DNA from: JAHWJR01 sp035942035
GTDB taxonomy: Bacteria; Actinomycetota; Acidimicrobiia; Acidimicrobiales; CADCSY01
Assembly: GCA_035942035.1 (NCBI GenBank)
Contig: DASZDK010000090.1
Location: 1-41,227, forward strand
DNA: 41,227 nucleotides
Direction of reading: 5' to 3'
How positions within the stretch are numbered: position 1 is the stretch's first letter; each line of letters opens with the position of its first letter. Both the position numbers and the translations under genes were made by a program. Positions 25,936 to 35,166 of the stretch are shown here, piece by piece. Below the pieces are notes generated by a model that searched no databases, had not been told where the DNA came from, and was given only the letters and a program-made list of their open reading frames with translations.

Positions 25936-26592
25936 GTGGCTGGACGACCCCGCAGTCCCGGCGGACGGGCCCGCGAGACGCTGCGCCGACTGTCGGTCGA
26001 GTACCCCGGCACTGCCCGTGAGCTGTGCGCCCTGCGCCACGACGACCGGTTCCAGCTCCTGATGGCCACCATCCTCTCGGCGCAGACGACCGACCAACGG
26101 GTCAACCAGGTCACCCCGGCGCTGTTCGCCCGCTATCCCACGCCCGCCGACCTGGCCGCCGCCGACCCCGCCGAGGTGGAGGAGCTGATCCACCCCACCG
26201 GGTTCTTCCGGCAGAAGACCAAGAGCCTGCTGGGCATGGCCGCGGCGCTGGTCGAGCGCCACGGCGGCGAGGTGCCCTTGTCCATGGCGGAGCTGACCGC
26301 CTTGCCCGGCGTCGGGCGCAAGACGGCCAACGTCATCCGCAGTGTGGGTGCGGGCCTGCCCGGCCTGGCCGTCGACACCCACGTGGGCCGGCTCGCCCGC
26401 CGCCTGGGCCTGACCGACGACGTCGACCCCGACAAGGTGGAGCACGACCTGAGCGCCATGGTGGCGGCCCGGGAGCGGGGCGCGCTGAGCCTGCGCCTCA
26501 TCCTCCATGGCAGGGCGGTGTGCGTCGCCCGCCGGCCCCGCTGCGACCAGTGCCTCCTGGCCGACTTCTGCCCGTCGGCGTTCACGTTCTGA
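25936..26592 (+). CDS. nth: Endonuclease III (DNA glycosylase/AP lyase)
   Basis: This 218-residue enzyme removes oxidised pyrimidines in base excision repair. The helix-hairpin-helix LPGVGRKTANVI carries the catalytic Lys, the catalytic Asp is in VDTHVGRLARRLGL, and the 4Fe-4S site CVARRPRCDQCLLADFC fits C-x6-C-x2-C-x5-C. The N-terminal LLMATILSAQTTDQRVNQVTP is typical. Start chosen at the GTG 8 nt after TAACCT; an earlier in-frame start would run into mshD. Confidence 0.96.
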   Translation: MAGRPRSPGGRARETLRRLSVEYPGTARELCALRHDDRFQLLMATILSAQTTDQRVNQVTPALFARYPTPADLAAADPAEVEELIHPTGFFRQKTKSLLGMAAALVERHGGEVPLSMAELTALPGVGRKTANVIRSVGAGLPGLAVDTHVGRLARRLGLTDDVDPDKVEHDLSAMVAARERGALSLRLILHGRAVCVARRPRCDQCLLADFCPSAFTF

Positions 26593-26713
26593 GATTTCCG
26601 CCCATTCGCGCTCAAGTCTTGGCCTCGGCGCGCCGACAACCATTTCAGGGACAGGGACCGGGTCAAGGACCTGGTGTCTGCGGAGCTGGCCGGTACCCGC
26701 CACCGGCTGCTCC

Positions 26714-26745
26714 CGATGGCGGCGTCCTGCGGGGCGCCGCCATCG
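26714..26745. other. 11-bp hairpin after nth
   Basis: CGATGGCGGCG (26714-26724) pairs perfectly with CGCCGCCATCG (26735-26745) around a 10-nt loop. It lies 122 nt past the nth stop, so it may be a distant terminator or part of the repeat cluster. Confidence 0.45.
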
Positions 26746-26764
26746 CTGTCCCAGGTCGAACGCG

Positions 26765-26856
26765 CGGAGTCCGCCAGGCGGAGCAGCACAGGCAAGACGT
26801 GGTGCCGCGCTCATCTCCGCTCCGCCCGGCCAAGCCGCCTACGCCGGCGACCGGGC
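26765..26856 (-). repeat. Dispersed intergenic repeat, copy B (inverted, rearranged)
   Basis: On the minus strand the module GCTGCTCCGCCTGGCGG with its six following bases is identical to copy A over 23 nt (26787 down to 26765). A second module at 26824-26856 resembles 8836-8868 of copy A (CGCCGGCGTAG...GGCCGGGCG) but comes in the opposite order. No ATAATC hairpin is present, so this is a partial or shuffled copy. Confidence 0.6.
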
Positions 26857-26870
26857 GGCGCCGGCGCGTC

Positions 26871-27077
26871 CTATGACGCGTCGTCGACCACTCGCTCCAG
26901 GCGCCGGCCGGCCGCCAGCAGCGAGCGCTCGGCCTCGAACAGCTCGCCCGCCAGGTCGTCGCGATCGGCGCCGGCGAGGGCCTCGGCGATCTCGGTGACC
27001 CGGGCCGTCAGCTCGGCGAGGGCGGTGGCCACCGACGACAGCTGGGAGCCGGCGCTGGTGGTGGGACCGCCGCTCAT
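26871..27077 (-). CDS. Small helical protein of unknown function
   Basis: The 68-residue protein is predicted to be one long helix or coiled coil: LSSVATALAELTARVTEIAEAL, then DDLAGELFEAERSLLAAGRRLERVV. It has no Cys, no signal peptide and no membrane segment. The ATG at 27077 gives the compact form; upstream frame is antisense to hisD. TACACC lies 7 nt before it, one base off the leaderless pattern. It is divergent from hisD by 63 bp. I do not recognise the family. Confidence 0.55.
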   Translation of the reverse strand: MSGGPTTSAGSQLSSVATALAELTARVTEIAEALAGADRDDLAGELFEAERSLLAAGRRLERVVDDAS

Positions 27078-27126
27078 GGCGCCAGGTGTACCCGAAACCG
27101 GCTCGGGGGTGACACGAGGCGGCCGG

Positions 27127-27132
27127 TAGGCT
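27127..27132 (+). promoter_or_regulatory. Putative -10 of the hisDCBHA operon (leaderless)
   Basis: TAGGCT is followed by 8 nt and the hisD GTG at 27141. No attenuator-like His-rich leader peptide is present upstream. Confidence 0.45.
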
Positions 27133-27140
27133 CCCGCTCC

Positions 27141-28460
27141 GTGCTCCACCAGCTCGACGTACGCGGCTTCGACGGCGATCTCCGGGCCCGCCTGCCGCGC
27201 CCCGCCGCCGCCAAGGAGCCGCCCGTGGCCGAGGTCCAGGCCCTGCTGGCGAGGGTGCGCGAGGGCGGCGACGCCGCCCTGCGGGAGATGAGCGAGCGCT
27301 TCGACGGCGTGGTCGTCGACCAGCTGGCCGTTCCGAACGACGAGCTGCGGGCCGCCCGGGACGCCATCCCGGCGGCGCTCCGGGAGGCCCTGGAGGTTGC
27401 GTACGCCAACATCCTCGCCTACCACCAGGCCACGGTGAGCGACCAGGTCGTCCACCGGCGCGACGGCATCACCGTGGCCGACCTGCGCCGACCCGTCGAC
27501 CGGGTCGGGCTCTACGTGCCCAGCGCCCTGGCCCCGCTCATCTCCACCGTGCTGATGACCGCGGTCCCGGCCCGGGTGGCCGGCGTGCGCCAGCTGGTGC
27601 TGTGCTCGCCTCCCGGAGCCGACGGCCGGGTCGACCCGGGCATCCTCGCCGCCGCCGCCCTGGCCGGGGTCGACGAGGTGTACCGCATCGGCGGCGCCCA
27701 CGCCATCGGGGCCATGGCCTACGGTACCGAGACCATCGCCGCCGTCGACGTCATCGTCGGGCCGGGCAGCGCCCGCGTCGCCCAGGCCAAGCGCGAGGTG
27801 GCGGCCACCGGCCAGGTCGGCGTGCCCTCGTCCTTCGCCGGGCCCTCCGAGGTGGTGGTGGTGGCCGACGCCAGCACCGTGGCCGAGTGGGCGGCGGTCG
27901 ACGTGGTCGTCCAGGCCGAGCACGGGCCCGACGGCCTGGCCTGGCTGGTCACGTGGGACGAGGACGTGGCCCGGGCGGTCACCGCGTCGGTGGCCGAGCT
28001 GGTCGCTGCCTCACCCCGCCGGACCCACATCGAGTCCACGCTGGCCGAGGGCGGCTACGCCGTGCTGTGCGACGGTCCCGAGCAGGCCATGGCCGTGGCC
28101 AACGTCATCGCTCCCGAGCACCTCGAGCTCATGACCGCCGACCCGGAGTCCCTCCTCCCGCTGGTGCGCAACGCCGGCGCCGTGTTCTGCGGCCCGTGGG
28201 CGCCGGCGTCGGTGGGCGACTACCTGGCCGGCCCCAGCCACGTGCTGCCCACCTACGGCTCGGCCCGGTTCTCCAGCGCCCTGCGGGTGGACGACTTCGT
28301 CAAGCACGTGCACGTGGTGTCGCTCGACCGGGCCGGCCTGGAGAAGGCTGCTCCCCACGTCGCCACCCTGGCCGAGGCCGAGGGCCTGGCTGCCCACGCC
28401 CAGTCGGTCCGTCTGCGCCAGCAGGCCGGCGCCGGCGCGGCATCGCCGGCCGGGCGATGA
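27141..28460 (+). CDS. hisD: Histidinol dehydrogenase
   Basis: HisD oxidises L-histidinol to histidine with two NAD+. The 439-residue protein has GLYVPSALAPLISTVLM, YRIGGAHAIGAMAYGTE, GPGSARVAQAKREV, PSSFAGPSEVVVVAD, the zinc and catalytic region VQAEHGPDGLAW, IAPEHLELM and GPSHVLPT. It is the first gene of the his operon and overlaps hisC by 4 nt (ATGA). Confidence 0.97.
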   Translation: MLHQLDVRGFDGDLRARLPRPAAAKEPPVAEVQALLARVREGGDAALREMSERFDGVVVDQLAVPNDELRAARDAIPAALREALEVAYANILAYHQATVSDQVVHRRDGITVADLRRPVDRVGLYVPSALAPLISTVLMTAVPARVAGVRQLVLCSPPGADGRVDPGILAAAALAGVDEVYRIGGAHAIGAMAYGTETIAAVDVIVGPGSARVAQAKREVAATGQVGVPSSFAGPSEVVVVADASTVAEWAAVDVVVQAEHGPDGLAWLVTWDEDVARAVTASVAELVAASPRRTHIESTLAEGGYAVLCDGPEQAMAVANVIAPEHLELMTADPESLLPLVRNAGAVFCGPWAPASVGDYLAGPSHVLPTYGSARFSSALRVDDFVKHVHVVSLDRAGLEKAAPHVATLAEAEGLAAHAQSVRLRQQAGAGAASPAGR

Positions 28461-29545
28461 GGGTGGGGACGGGCACCGTGCCGGAACGGCTCCCGCCCCG
28501 GGCCGGCCTGGCCGGCCTCGAGGGGTACCACTCGCCGCAGGTCGACGTCGCCGTCCGGCTCAACACCAACGAGTCGCCCGAGCCGCCGCCGGCGGCCTGG
28601 CGCCAGGCGCTGGCCGACGAGATCTCGCGCATCGAGTGGCAGCGCTACCCCGACCGCCAGGCGACCCGGCTGCGAATGGCCATCGCCGAGCGCCACGGCG
28701 TCGACCCGGCCTGCGTCTTCGCCGCCAACGGCTCCAATGAGGTCATCCAGTCGCTGTGCCTGGCCTATGGCGGGCCCGGCCGGACCGCCGCGGTGTTCGA
28801 GCCGACCTACCGGCTGCACAGCCACATCGCCACGCTCACCGGGACGGCGGTGGCCGCCGGCGGCCGGGGGGACGACCTGGCCCTCGACCTCGACGAGGTC
28901 CGGCGGGTGGTCGCCGGCGCCGAGCCGGCGCTCACCTTCCTGTGCTCGCCCAACAACCCCACGGGGATGATCGATGCTCCCGAGGCGGTCGCCGAGGTGG
29001 CCGACCTGGCGCCCGGCCTGGTGGTGGTCGACGAGGCCTACGGCGACTTCGCCGACTGGTCGGCGCTCGAGCTGGTCGGCCCGGGGCGGCCGGTGGTGGT
29101 CACCCGGACCTACTCCAAGACCTGGTCGATGGCCGCCGCCCGCCTGGGCTACGTGGTGGCGCCGGCCGAGGTCGTGGCCGAGCTGGAGCGGGTGGCGCTG
29201 CCCTACCACCTCGACGCCGTCACCCAGGCCGCCGGCCGGCTGGCCCTGCGCTTCGAGGCGGAGATGCAGGCCCGGGTGGGCGCCACCGTGGCCGAGCGCC
29301 GGCGCCTGGTCGCCGGCCTGGAGGCGCTGGCGGTGCACCAGTGGCCCTCGGCCGCCAACTTCGTGCTGTTCCGCCCGCTTGTGGCTGACGGGAAGGCGGT
29401 GTGGCAGGGGCTGCTCGAGCGAGGCGTGCTGGTGCGCGACTGCTCGTCGTGGCCCGGCCTCGACGGATGCCTGCGGGTCACCGTCGGCACCCCCGACGAG
29501 GACGACGCCTTCCTCACCGCCCTCACCGAGGTGCTGGAGGCGTGA
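28457..29545 (+). CDS. hisC: Histidinol-phosphate aminotransferase
   Basis: HisC transaminates imidazole acetol phosphate to histidinol phosphate. The 362-residue protein is a type I/II PLP enzyme: RLNTNESPEPPP, FAANGSNEVIQSLCLAYGG, CSPNNPTGMID with the PLP-contact Asn, VVDEAYGDF, and the PLP Lys in RTYSKTWSMAAARLGY. The ATG at 28457 overlaps the hisD stop and the end overlaps the hisB start (GTGA). Confidence 0.96.
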   Translation: MRVGTGTVPERLPPRAGLAGLEGYHSPQVDVAVRLNTNESPEPPPAAWRQALADEISRIEWQRYPDRQATRLRMAIAERHGVDPACVFAANGSNEVIQSLCLAYGGPGRTAAVFEPTYRLHSHIATLTGTAVAAGGRGDDLALDLDEVRRVVAGAEPALTFLCSPNNPTGMIDAPEAVAEVADLAPGLVVVDEAYGDFADWSALELVGPGRPVVVTRTYSKTWSMAAARLGYVVAPAEVVAELERVALPYHLDAVTQAAGRLALRFEAEMQARVGATVAERRRLVAGLEALAVHQWPSAANFVLFRPLVADGKAVWQGLLERGVLVRDCSSWPGLDGCLRVTVGTPDEDDAFLTALTEVLEA

Positions 29546-30132
29546 GCCGCCGGGCGAAGCGCACCCGCACCACGGCGGAGACGTCCATCGAGGTGGCGCT
29601 GGAGATCGACGGCCAGGGCACCGGCGACGTCAGCACCGGGTTGCCGTTCTTCGACCACCTGCTGGCCCAGCTGGCCCGTCACGGGGGCTTCGACCTGAGG
29701 CTGCGGGCCGACGGCGACCTCGAGGTCGACGGGCACCACACCGTCGAGGACACTGCCATCACCCTGGGCGAGGCCTTCGCCGAGGCGCTGGGCGACAAGG
29801 CCGGCGTCCGCCGCTTCGCCAGCGGCCTGTACCCGCTCGACGAGACCCTGGTCGAGGTGGCCCTCGACCTATCCGGACGCTCGTTCGTGGTCTACGACGT
29901 GGAGATGGGTGAGGTCCTGCACCTCGGCACCCCGCCCTTCGACCCCCAGCTGGGCGAGCACTTCTGGCAGTCGTTCGCCACCTCGGCGGGCATCACCCTG
30001 CACGTCTCGCTGCGGGCGGGGCGCAACACCCACCACATCCTCGAGGCCACCGCCAAGGGGGTGGCCCGGGCGCTGCGCGACGCCGTGCGGGTCGAGGGCA
30101 GCGGGATCCCGTCCACCAAGGGGAGGCTGTGA
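29542..30132 (+). CDS. hisB: Imidazoleglycerol-phosphate dehydratase
   Basis: This is the single-function dehydratase of 196 residues, without the phosphatase domain seen in enterobacteria. It has GLPFFDHLLAQLARHGGFDL, then DGHHTVEDTAITLGEAF with manganese-binding His/Glu, and HVSLRAGRNTHHILEATAKGVARAL. The GTG at 29542 and the stop at 30130 are both coupled to neighbours by 4-nt overlaps. A separate histidinol-phosphatase must exist elsewhere. Confidence 0.96.
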   Translation: MSRRAKRTRTTAETSIEVALEIDGQGTGDVSTGLPFFDHLLAQLARHGGFDLRLRADGDLEVDGHHTVEDTAITLGEAFAEALGDKAGVRRFASGLYPLDETLVEVALDLSGRSFVVYDVEMGEVLHLGTPPFDPQLGEHFWQSFATSAGITLHVSLRAGRNTHHILEATAKGVARALRDAVRVEGSGIPSTKGRL

Positions 30133-30749
30133 GTGACGACCGGCCCCTGGTGGCGGTGCTCGACTACGGCATCGGCAACCTCCGCTCGGCCCAGAAGGCA
30201 CTGGTGCGGGTGGGCGCCGACGCCCGCCTGACCGCCGACCCGGCGGTGGTGGCCGACGCCGCCGGCGTGGTGCTGCCGGGCGTCGGGGCCTTTGGCCGGT
30301 GCATGCAGGCGCTACGCCAAGCCCGGCTCGACCGGGTGGCGCTCGACGCCGTGGCCGGCGGGGTTCCCTTCCTCGCCATCTGCGTGGGGATGCAACTGCT
30401 GTACGACGGCTCCGAGGAGAGCCCGGGGGTGCCCGGCCTCGGCGTGCTCCCCGGCACCGTCCGCCGGCTTCCCGACGGCGTGAAGCGGCCCCAGATGCAG
30501 TGGAACCGGCTCGACCTGGTGGGGGAGCCGGCGCTGGTCGCCGGTCTCAGCCGCCCCGTGTGGGCCTACTTCGTGCACTCCTTCGCTGCCGAGGCCGGCG
30601 ACCACGTGGTGGCGACCTGCGACTACGGCGGCTCGGTGGCGGCGGCGGTGGAGCGCGACCGGCTGTGGGCCACCCAGTTCCACCCCGAGAAGTCGGCGGC
30701 CGCCGGCCTGGCCATGCTGCGAAACTTCGTGGCCTCGCTCGCCCCCTGA
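30129..30749 (+). CDS. hisH: Imidazole glycerol phosphate synthase, glutamine amidotransferase subunit
   Basis: HisH supplies ammonia to HisF. The 206-residue protein has LDYGIGNLRSAQKAL, VLPGVGAFGRCM, the nucleophile in AICVGMQLLYDGSEE, VPGLGVLPG, and the His/Glu pair in WATQFHPEKSAAAGL. The GTG at 30129 overlaps hisB. Its partner hisF is separated by hisA and an ABC-F gene. Confidence 0.96.
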   Translation: MSDDRPLVAVLDYGIGNLRSAQKALVRVGADARLTADPAVVADAAGVVLPGVGAFGRCMQALRQARLDRVALDAVAGGVPFLAICVGMQLLYDGSEESPGVPGLGVLPGTVRRLPDGVKRPQMQWNRLDLVGEPALVAGLSRPVWAYFVHSFAAEAGDHVVATCDYGGSVAAAVERDRLWATQFHPEKSAAAGLAMLRNFVASLAP

Positions 30750-30771
30750 GCCGGGACCCCCAGCCGCCGCC

Positions 30772-31503
30772 GTGGAGCTGTACCCGGCCATCGACCTGCG
30801 CGGCGGGCACTGCGTGCGCCTGCGCCAGGGGAACTTCGACGCCGAGACCATCTACGGCGACGACCCCCTCGCCGTGGCCCGGGGGTTCGAGGCGGCCGGC
30901 GCCGGCTGGGTCCACATGGTCGACCTCGACGCCGCCCGCACCGGTGAGGCCGGGAACCGCGACCGCATCGCCGCGGTGGCGGCGGCGGTGAGCGCCCGGG
31001 TCCAGGCCGGCGGGGGCGTGCGCCACGAGGAGGCTGCCGACGCGCTGTTGTCGGCCGGGGTGGCCCGCGTGGTGCTCGGCACCGCCGCCATGGAGCAGCC
31101 GGACCTGGTGCGCCGGCTGGCCGCCCGCCACCCCGGGGCCGTGGCCGTGGGCCTCGACGCCCGCGCCGGCGAGGTGGCGGTGCGGGGCTGGGCCGAGGGC
31201 GCCGGGGTGCCGCTGCTCGACGCCGTGCGCCGGTTCGAGGACGCCGGCGTGGCCGCGCTGGTGGTCACCGAGATCGGGCGGGACGGCACCCTGTCGGGGC
31301 CCGACGTCGACGGGTTGGCCGAGGTGGTGGCCATCACCTCGGTCGACGTGGTGGCCAGCGGCGGCGTGGGCACGCTCGAGGACCTGCGTGCCCTGGCCGC
31401 CGTCGACGTCGGGGGGCGCCGGCTGGCCGGCGCCATCGTGGGCCGGGCCCTCTACGAGGGCGCGTTCACCGTCGAGGAGGCGCTCTCCGCCCTGCGCCAC
31501 TGA
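30772..31503 (+). CDS. hisA: Phosphoribosyl isomerase (HisA/PriA)
   Basis: This (beta/alpha)8-barrel enzyme of 243 residues isomerises ProFAR. It has the catalytic Asp in LYPAIDLRGGHCVRLRQG, HMVDLDAA, QAGGGVRHEE, the second Asp in ITEIGRDGTLSGPD-like sequence, and VVASGGVG. In many actinobacteria the same protein (PriA) also does the TrpF reaction; the residues seen here do not settle this. It begins at GTG 30772, 22 nt after hisH, and is the last gene of the tightly packed his run. Confidence 0.93.
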   Translation: MELYPAIDLRGGHCVRLRQGNFDAETIYGDDPLAVARGFEAAGAGWVHMVDLDAARTGEAGNRDRIAAVAAAVSARVQAGGGVRHEEAADALLSAGVARVVLGTAAMEQPDLVRRLAARHPGAVAVGLDARAGEVAVRGWAEGAGVPLLDAVRRFEDAGVAALVVTEIGRDGTLSGPDVDGLAEVVAITSVDVVASGGVGTLEDLRALAAVDVGGRRLAGAIVGRALYEGAFTVEEALSALRH

Positions 31504-31603
31504 CCGTCCACGTCCCTTGCGGGCGAGGGCCATGGGACAGCGAGCGGGAGTGCCACACGGGTACGAGGCACGCGAATCCCCGGTTCGGTGGCACCCTTGG
31601 ACG

Positions 31604-33199
<1,596 letters not shown>

Positions 33200-33216
33200 C
33201 GGTGGCTCTGTTCATT

Positions 33217-33308
33217 CGCCGGCGATAATCCGCCGGCGCCCGTTGCACGGAGCTGCACCGGCGGCGCCTGCTGCTCCGCCTGGCGGACTCCGGAGCCTTG
33301 GCCGCCGG
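33217..33308 (+). repeat. Dispersed intergenic repeat, copy C (short form)
   Basis: A perfect 8-bp hairpin, CGCCGGCG (33217-33224) and CGCCGGCG (33231-33238), encloses the loop ATAATC. It is followed by CCCGTTGCACGGAGC and by the 23-nt module at 33270-33292 that is identical to 8781-8803 of copy A. The copy ends against the -10 hexamer of hisF (33309). Confidence 0.8.
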
Positions 33309-33314
33309 TAGGGT
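33309..33314 (+). promoter_or_regulatory. Putative -10 of hisF (leaderless)
   Basis: TAGGGT is followed by 7 nt and the GTG at 33322. The -35 region would lie inside repeat copy C. Confidence 0.45.
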
Positions 33315-33321
33315 CCCGGTC

Positions 33322-34083
33322 GTGCGCAGTGCCCGGGTGATCCCTTGCCTCGACGTCGACGCCGGCCGGGTGGTCAAGGGGGTCAACTTCCTCGGGCTGC
33401 GCGACGCCGGCGACCCGGTCGAGCTCGCCCGCCGCTACGACGAGCAGGGGGCCGACGAGATCGTGTTCTACGACATCACCGCCTCGTCCGGGAACCGGGA
33501 GACCATGGTCGACGTGGTCACCCGCACCGCCGAGGAGGTGTTCATCCCTCTCGCCGTGGGCGGTGGCGTGCGCAGCGTCGACGACGCCCGCCGGCTGCTG
33601 CGCGTGGGCGCCGACAAGGTGAGCGTCAACAGCGCGGCGGTGGCTCGCCCCGAGCTGGTCTCCGAGCTGGCTGCCGAGTTCGGCTCCCAGTGCGTGGTGG
33701 TGGGCATCGACGTACGCCGGGCGCCGGGCGGTTTCGAGGTCTACACCCACGGGGGCCGCAAGCCCACGGGGCTCGACGCCGTGTCGTGGGCGGCGGAGGT
33801 GGAGGCGCTGGGCGCGGGGGAGGTGGTGCTCAACTCCATGGACCGTGACGGCACCCGCAACGGCTTCGACCTGGAGCTGACCCGCACCGTGGCCGAGACC
33901 TGCGGGGTGCCGGTGGTGGCCAGCGGCGGCGTGGGGAACCTCCAGCACTTGGTCGAGGGCGTGGTCGAGGGTCGGGCCGACGCCGTGCTGGCGGCGTCGA
34001 TCTTCCACTTCGGTGAGCACACCGTGGCCGACGCCAAGCAGGCCCTGGCCGCCGCCGGGGTGACGGTGCGCCCGACGTGCTGA
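33322..34083 (+). CDS. hisF: Imidazole glycerol phosphate synthase, cyclase subunit
   Basis: HisF is the barrel that makes IGP and AICAR with ammonia from HisH. The 253-residue protein has RVIPCLDVDAGRVVKGVNF with the first catalytic Asp, VGGGVRSVDDARRLL, ADKVSVNSAAV, VVGIDVRR with the second Asp, NSMDRDGTRNGFD and VASGGVGNLQHL. The GTG at 33322 is set by the hexamer upstream. The last codons overlap the start of the lipoprotein gene at 34077, so the two are coupled. Confidence 0.97.
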   Translation: MRSARVIPCLDVDAGRVVKGVNFLGLRDAGDPVELARRYDEQGADEIVFYDITASSGNRETMVDVVTRTAEEVFIPLAVGGGVRSVDDARRLLRVGADKVSVNSAAVARPELVSELAAEFGSQCVVVGIDVRRAPGGFEVYTHGGRKPTGLDAVSWAAEVEALGAGEVVLNSMDRDGTRNGFDLELTRTVAETCGVPVVASGGVGNLQHLVEGVVEGRADAVLAASIFHFGEHTVADAKQALAAAGVTVRPTC

Positions 34084-34535
34084 GGCTCCGCCTCGCCGCT
34101 GTGATCGCAGCCGTCGCCGTGGCGACCGCCTGTGGGGACGGTCCGACCCCGGGTGCAGACGACGCCGGCGACGGTGCCGCCCGGACCGAGCTGTCGCTGG
34201 CGGTGTCGTGGGGTGAGGCCCTGGTCGCCGGCGAGCCCGTCACCTGGTCCCTCACCGTCACCAACGACGGAGCCCCGGTGACGCTCCAGTTCCGCAGCGG
34301 CCAGCAGGGCGACGTGGTCCTCACCACCGACGACGGCAGCGAGGCCTACCGCTGGAGCGCGGACCGCAGCTTCACCGCCGCCCTCGTCGAGCAACCCGTC
34401 GGCGCCGGCGCCTCCGAGACCTTCGAGCTGGCCGAGGACGAGCTCGACGTCGAGCCCGGCTCGTACCGGCTGACCGCCACGGTGCCCTCCGACCCGCCGG
34501 TCCCCCCCGTGGAGGAGACGGTCACCGTCGGCTGA
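34077..34535 (+). CDS. Lipoprotein with BsuPI-like (intracellular proteinase inhibitor) domain
   Basis: This 152-residue protein has a short signal peptide ending in a lipobox-like VATAC (Cys19), then an Asp/Gly-rich spacer. The core LSLAVSWGEALVAGEPVTWSL, VTLQFRSGQQGDVVL and AYRWSADRSFTAAL resembles the BsuPI domain, a beta-sandwich known from a Bacillus proteinase inhibitor. It should be anchored outside the cell, where it may bind a protease or simply be structural. The GTG at 34077 overlaps the hisF stop. A lipoprotein fused to the his transcript is unusual. Confidence 0.75.
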   Translation: MLRLRLAAVIAAVAVATACGDGPTPGADDAGDGAARTELSLAVSWGEALVAGEPVTWSLTVTNDGAPVTLQFRSGQQGDVVLTTDDGSEAYRWSADRSFTAALVEQPVGAGASETFELAEDELDVEPGSYRLTATVPSDPPVPPVEETVTVG

Positions 34536-34550
34536 GACCGGTCCGGCCGG

Positions 34551-34556
34551 TACCGT
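34551..34556 (+). promoter_or_regulatory. Putative -10 of the GroES-like gene (leaderless)
   Basis: TACCGT is followed by 7 nt and the GTG at 34564. It matches the menB hexamer exactly. No CIRCE or HAIR element for heat-shock control is seen nearby. Confidence 0.45.
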
Positions 34557-34563
34557 CGGTGGC

Positions 34564-34890
34564 GTGCCCGGGACCGACAAGCAGCCCATCAAGATGCTCA
34601 ACGACCGGGTGCTGGTGCAGATCCCTCAAGCCGAGGGGGAGCGCCGGTCCCGCTCGGGCATCCTCATCCCCGCCACCGCCGAGGTGGGCAAGCGCCTGGC
34701 CTGGGCCGAGGTGGTGGCCGTGGGCCCGTCGGTGCGCAACCTCGAGCCCGGCGACCAGGTGCTGTTCAACCCCGAGGACCGCTTCGAGGTCGAGGTGAGG
34801 GGCGACGACTACCTGATCCTGCGGGAGCGGGACATGCACGCCGTGGCCTCGCCCCGCCTCGAAGAGGGCAGCACCGGGCTCTACCTTTAG
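34564..34890 (+). CDS. GroES-family co-chaperonin, stand-alone
   Basis: The 108-residue protein has the GroES fold signature: LNDRVLVQIPQAEGERRSRSGILIP with the mobile-loop hydrophobic triplet ILI, then WAEVVAVGPSVRNLEPGDQVLFNPEDRFEVEV and YLILRERDMHAV. It is about ten residues longer than usual, with extra length at both ends. No groEL lies next to it and the promoter has no heat-shock operator, so it is more likely a paralogue than the main groES. A repeat hairpin follows directly after the stop. Confidence 0.85.
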   Translation: MPGTDKQPIKMLNDRVLVQIPQAEGERRSRSGILIPATAEVGKRLAWAEVVAVGPSVRNLEPGDQVLFNPEDRFEVEVRGDDYLILRERDMHAVASPRLEEGSTGLYL

Positions 34891-35147
34891 CGCCAGCGAT
34901 AATCCGCTGGCGCCCGTTGGCACGGAGCCGCACCAGCGTCCGAGGCTGCTCCGCCTGGCGGCTGCGCAGCGTTACCCCCGGCGATAATTTGCCGGCGCAA
35001 TGCCGCTGGCCACCCTCGCCGCCGGAGGCGGCGCCCTCTGAATGGCGGCCAGGAACGACAGCGCGGAGGGTGCCGGCTCCGCCGGCGCCCGGAGCACGAT
35101 CAAACTCGCTCGAGTGGAGCGAGCGCAGCGGGCGAACGAGGGCGAAA
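34891..35147 (+). repeat. Dispersed intergenic repeat, copy D (full form, covarying stem)
   Basis: The opening hairpin is CGCCAGCG (34891-34898), loop ATAATC, CGCTGGCG (34905-34912). Relative to copies A and C, G has become A on one arm and C has become T on the other, so all 8 pairs are kept. A second hairpin at 34978-34995 has the loop ATAATT. The module GCTGCTCCGCCTGGCGG is at 34945-34961. The end modules are at 35075-35102 (28 nt identical to copy A) and 35112-35147. There is no gene in 34891-35166. Confidence 0.8.
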
Positions 35148-35154
35148 CCTGCCG

Positions 35155-35160
35155 TAGCAT
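35155..35160 (+). promoter_or_regulatory. Putative -10 of hisI-trpE (leaderless)
   Basis: TAGCAT is followed by 6 nt and the GTG at 35167. The -35 region would fall in the end module of repeat copy D. Confidence 0.45.
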
Positions 35161-35166
35161 GGCGCC

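Larger units (their letters stand above)
26593..26870. other. Intergenic region after nth with repeat fragments
   Basis: No gene is supported in these 278 bases. The region holds an 11-bp hairpin (26714-26724 with 26735-26745) and, at 26765-26856, modules of the dispersed repeat in reverse orientation. Frames that cross it have no recognisable protein and poor codon bias. Confidence 0.6.

Noticed and set aside
26133..26795. Minus-strand frame across the nth-68-residue gene gap as a possible gene
   Set aside because: Most of it is antisense to nth and the remainder has no recognisable motif.
27060..27140. Histidine attenuator upstream of hisD
   Set aside because: No run of His codons and no competing hairpins are present, and the promoter appears leaderless.
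30721..30771. Possible small gene or leader between hisH and hisA
   Set aside because: The gap after the hisH stop is only 22 nt and contains no start with a frame.
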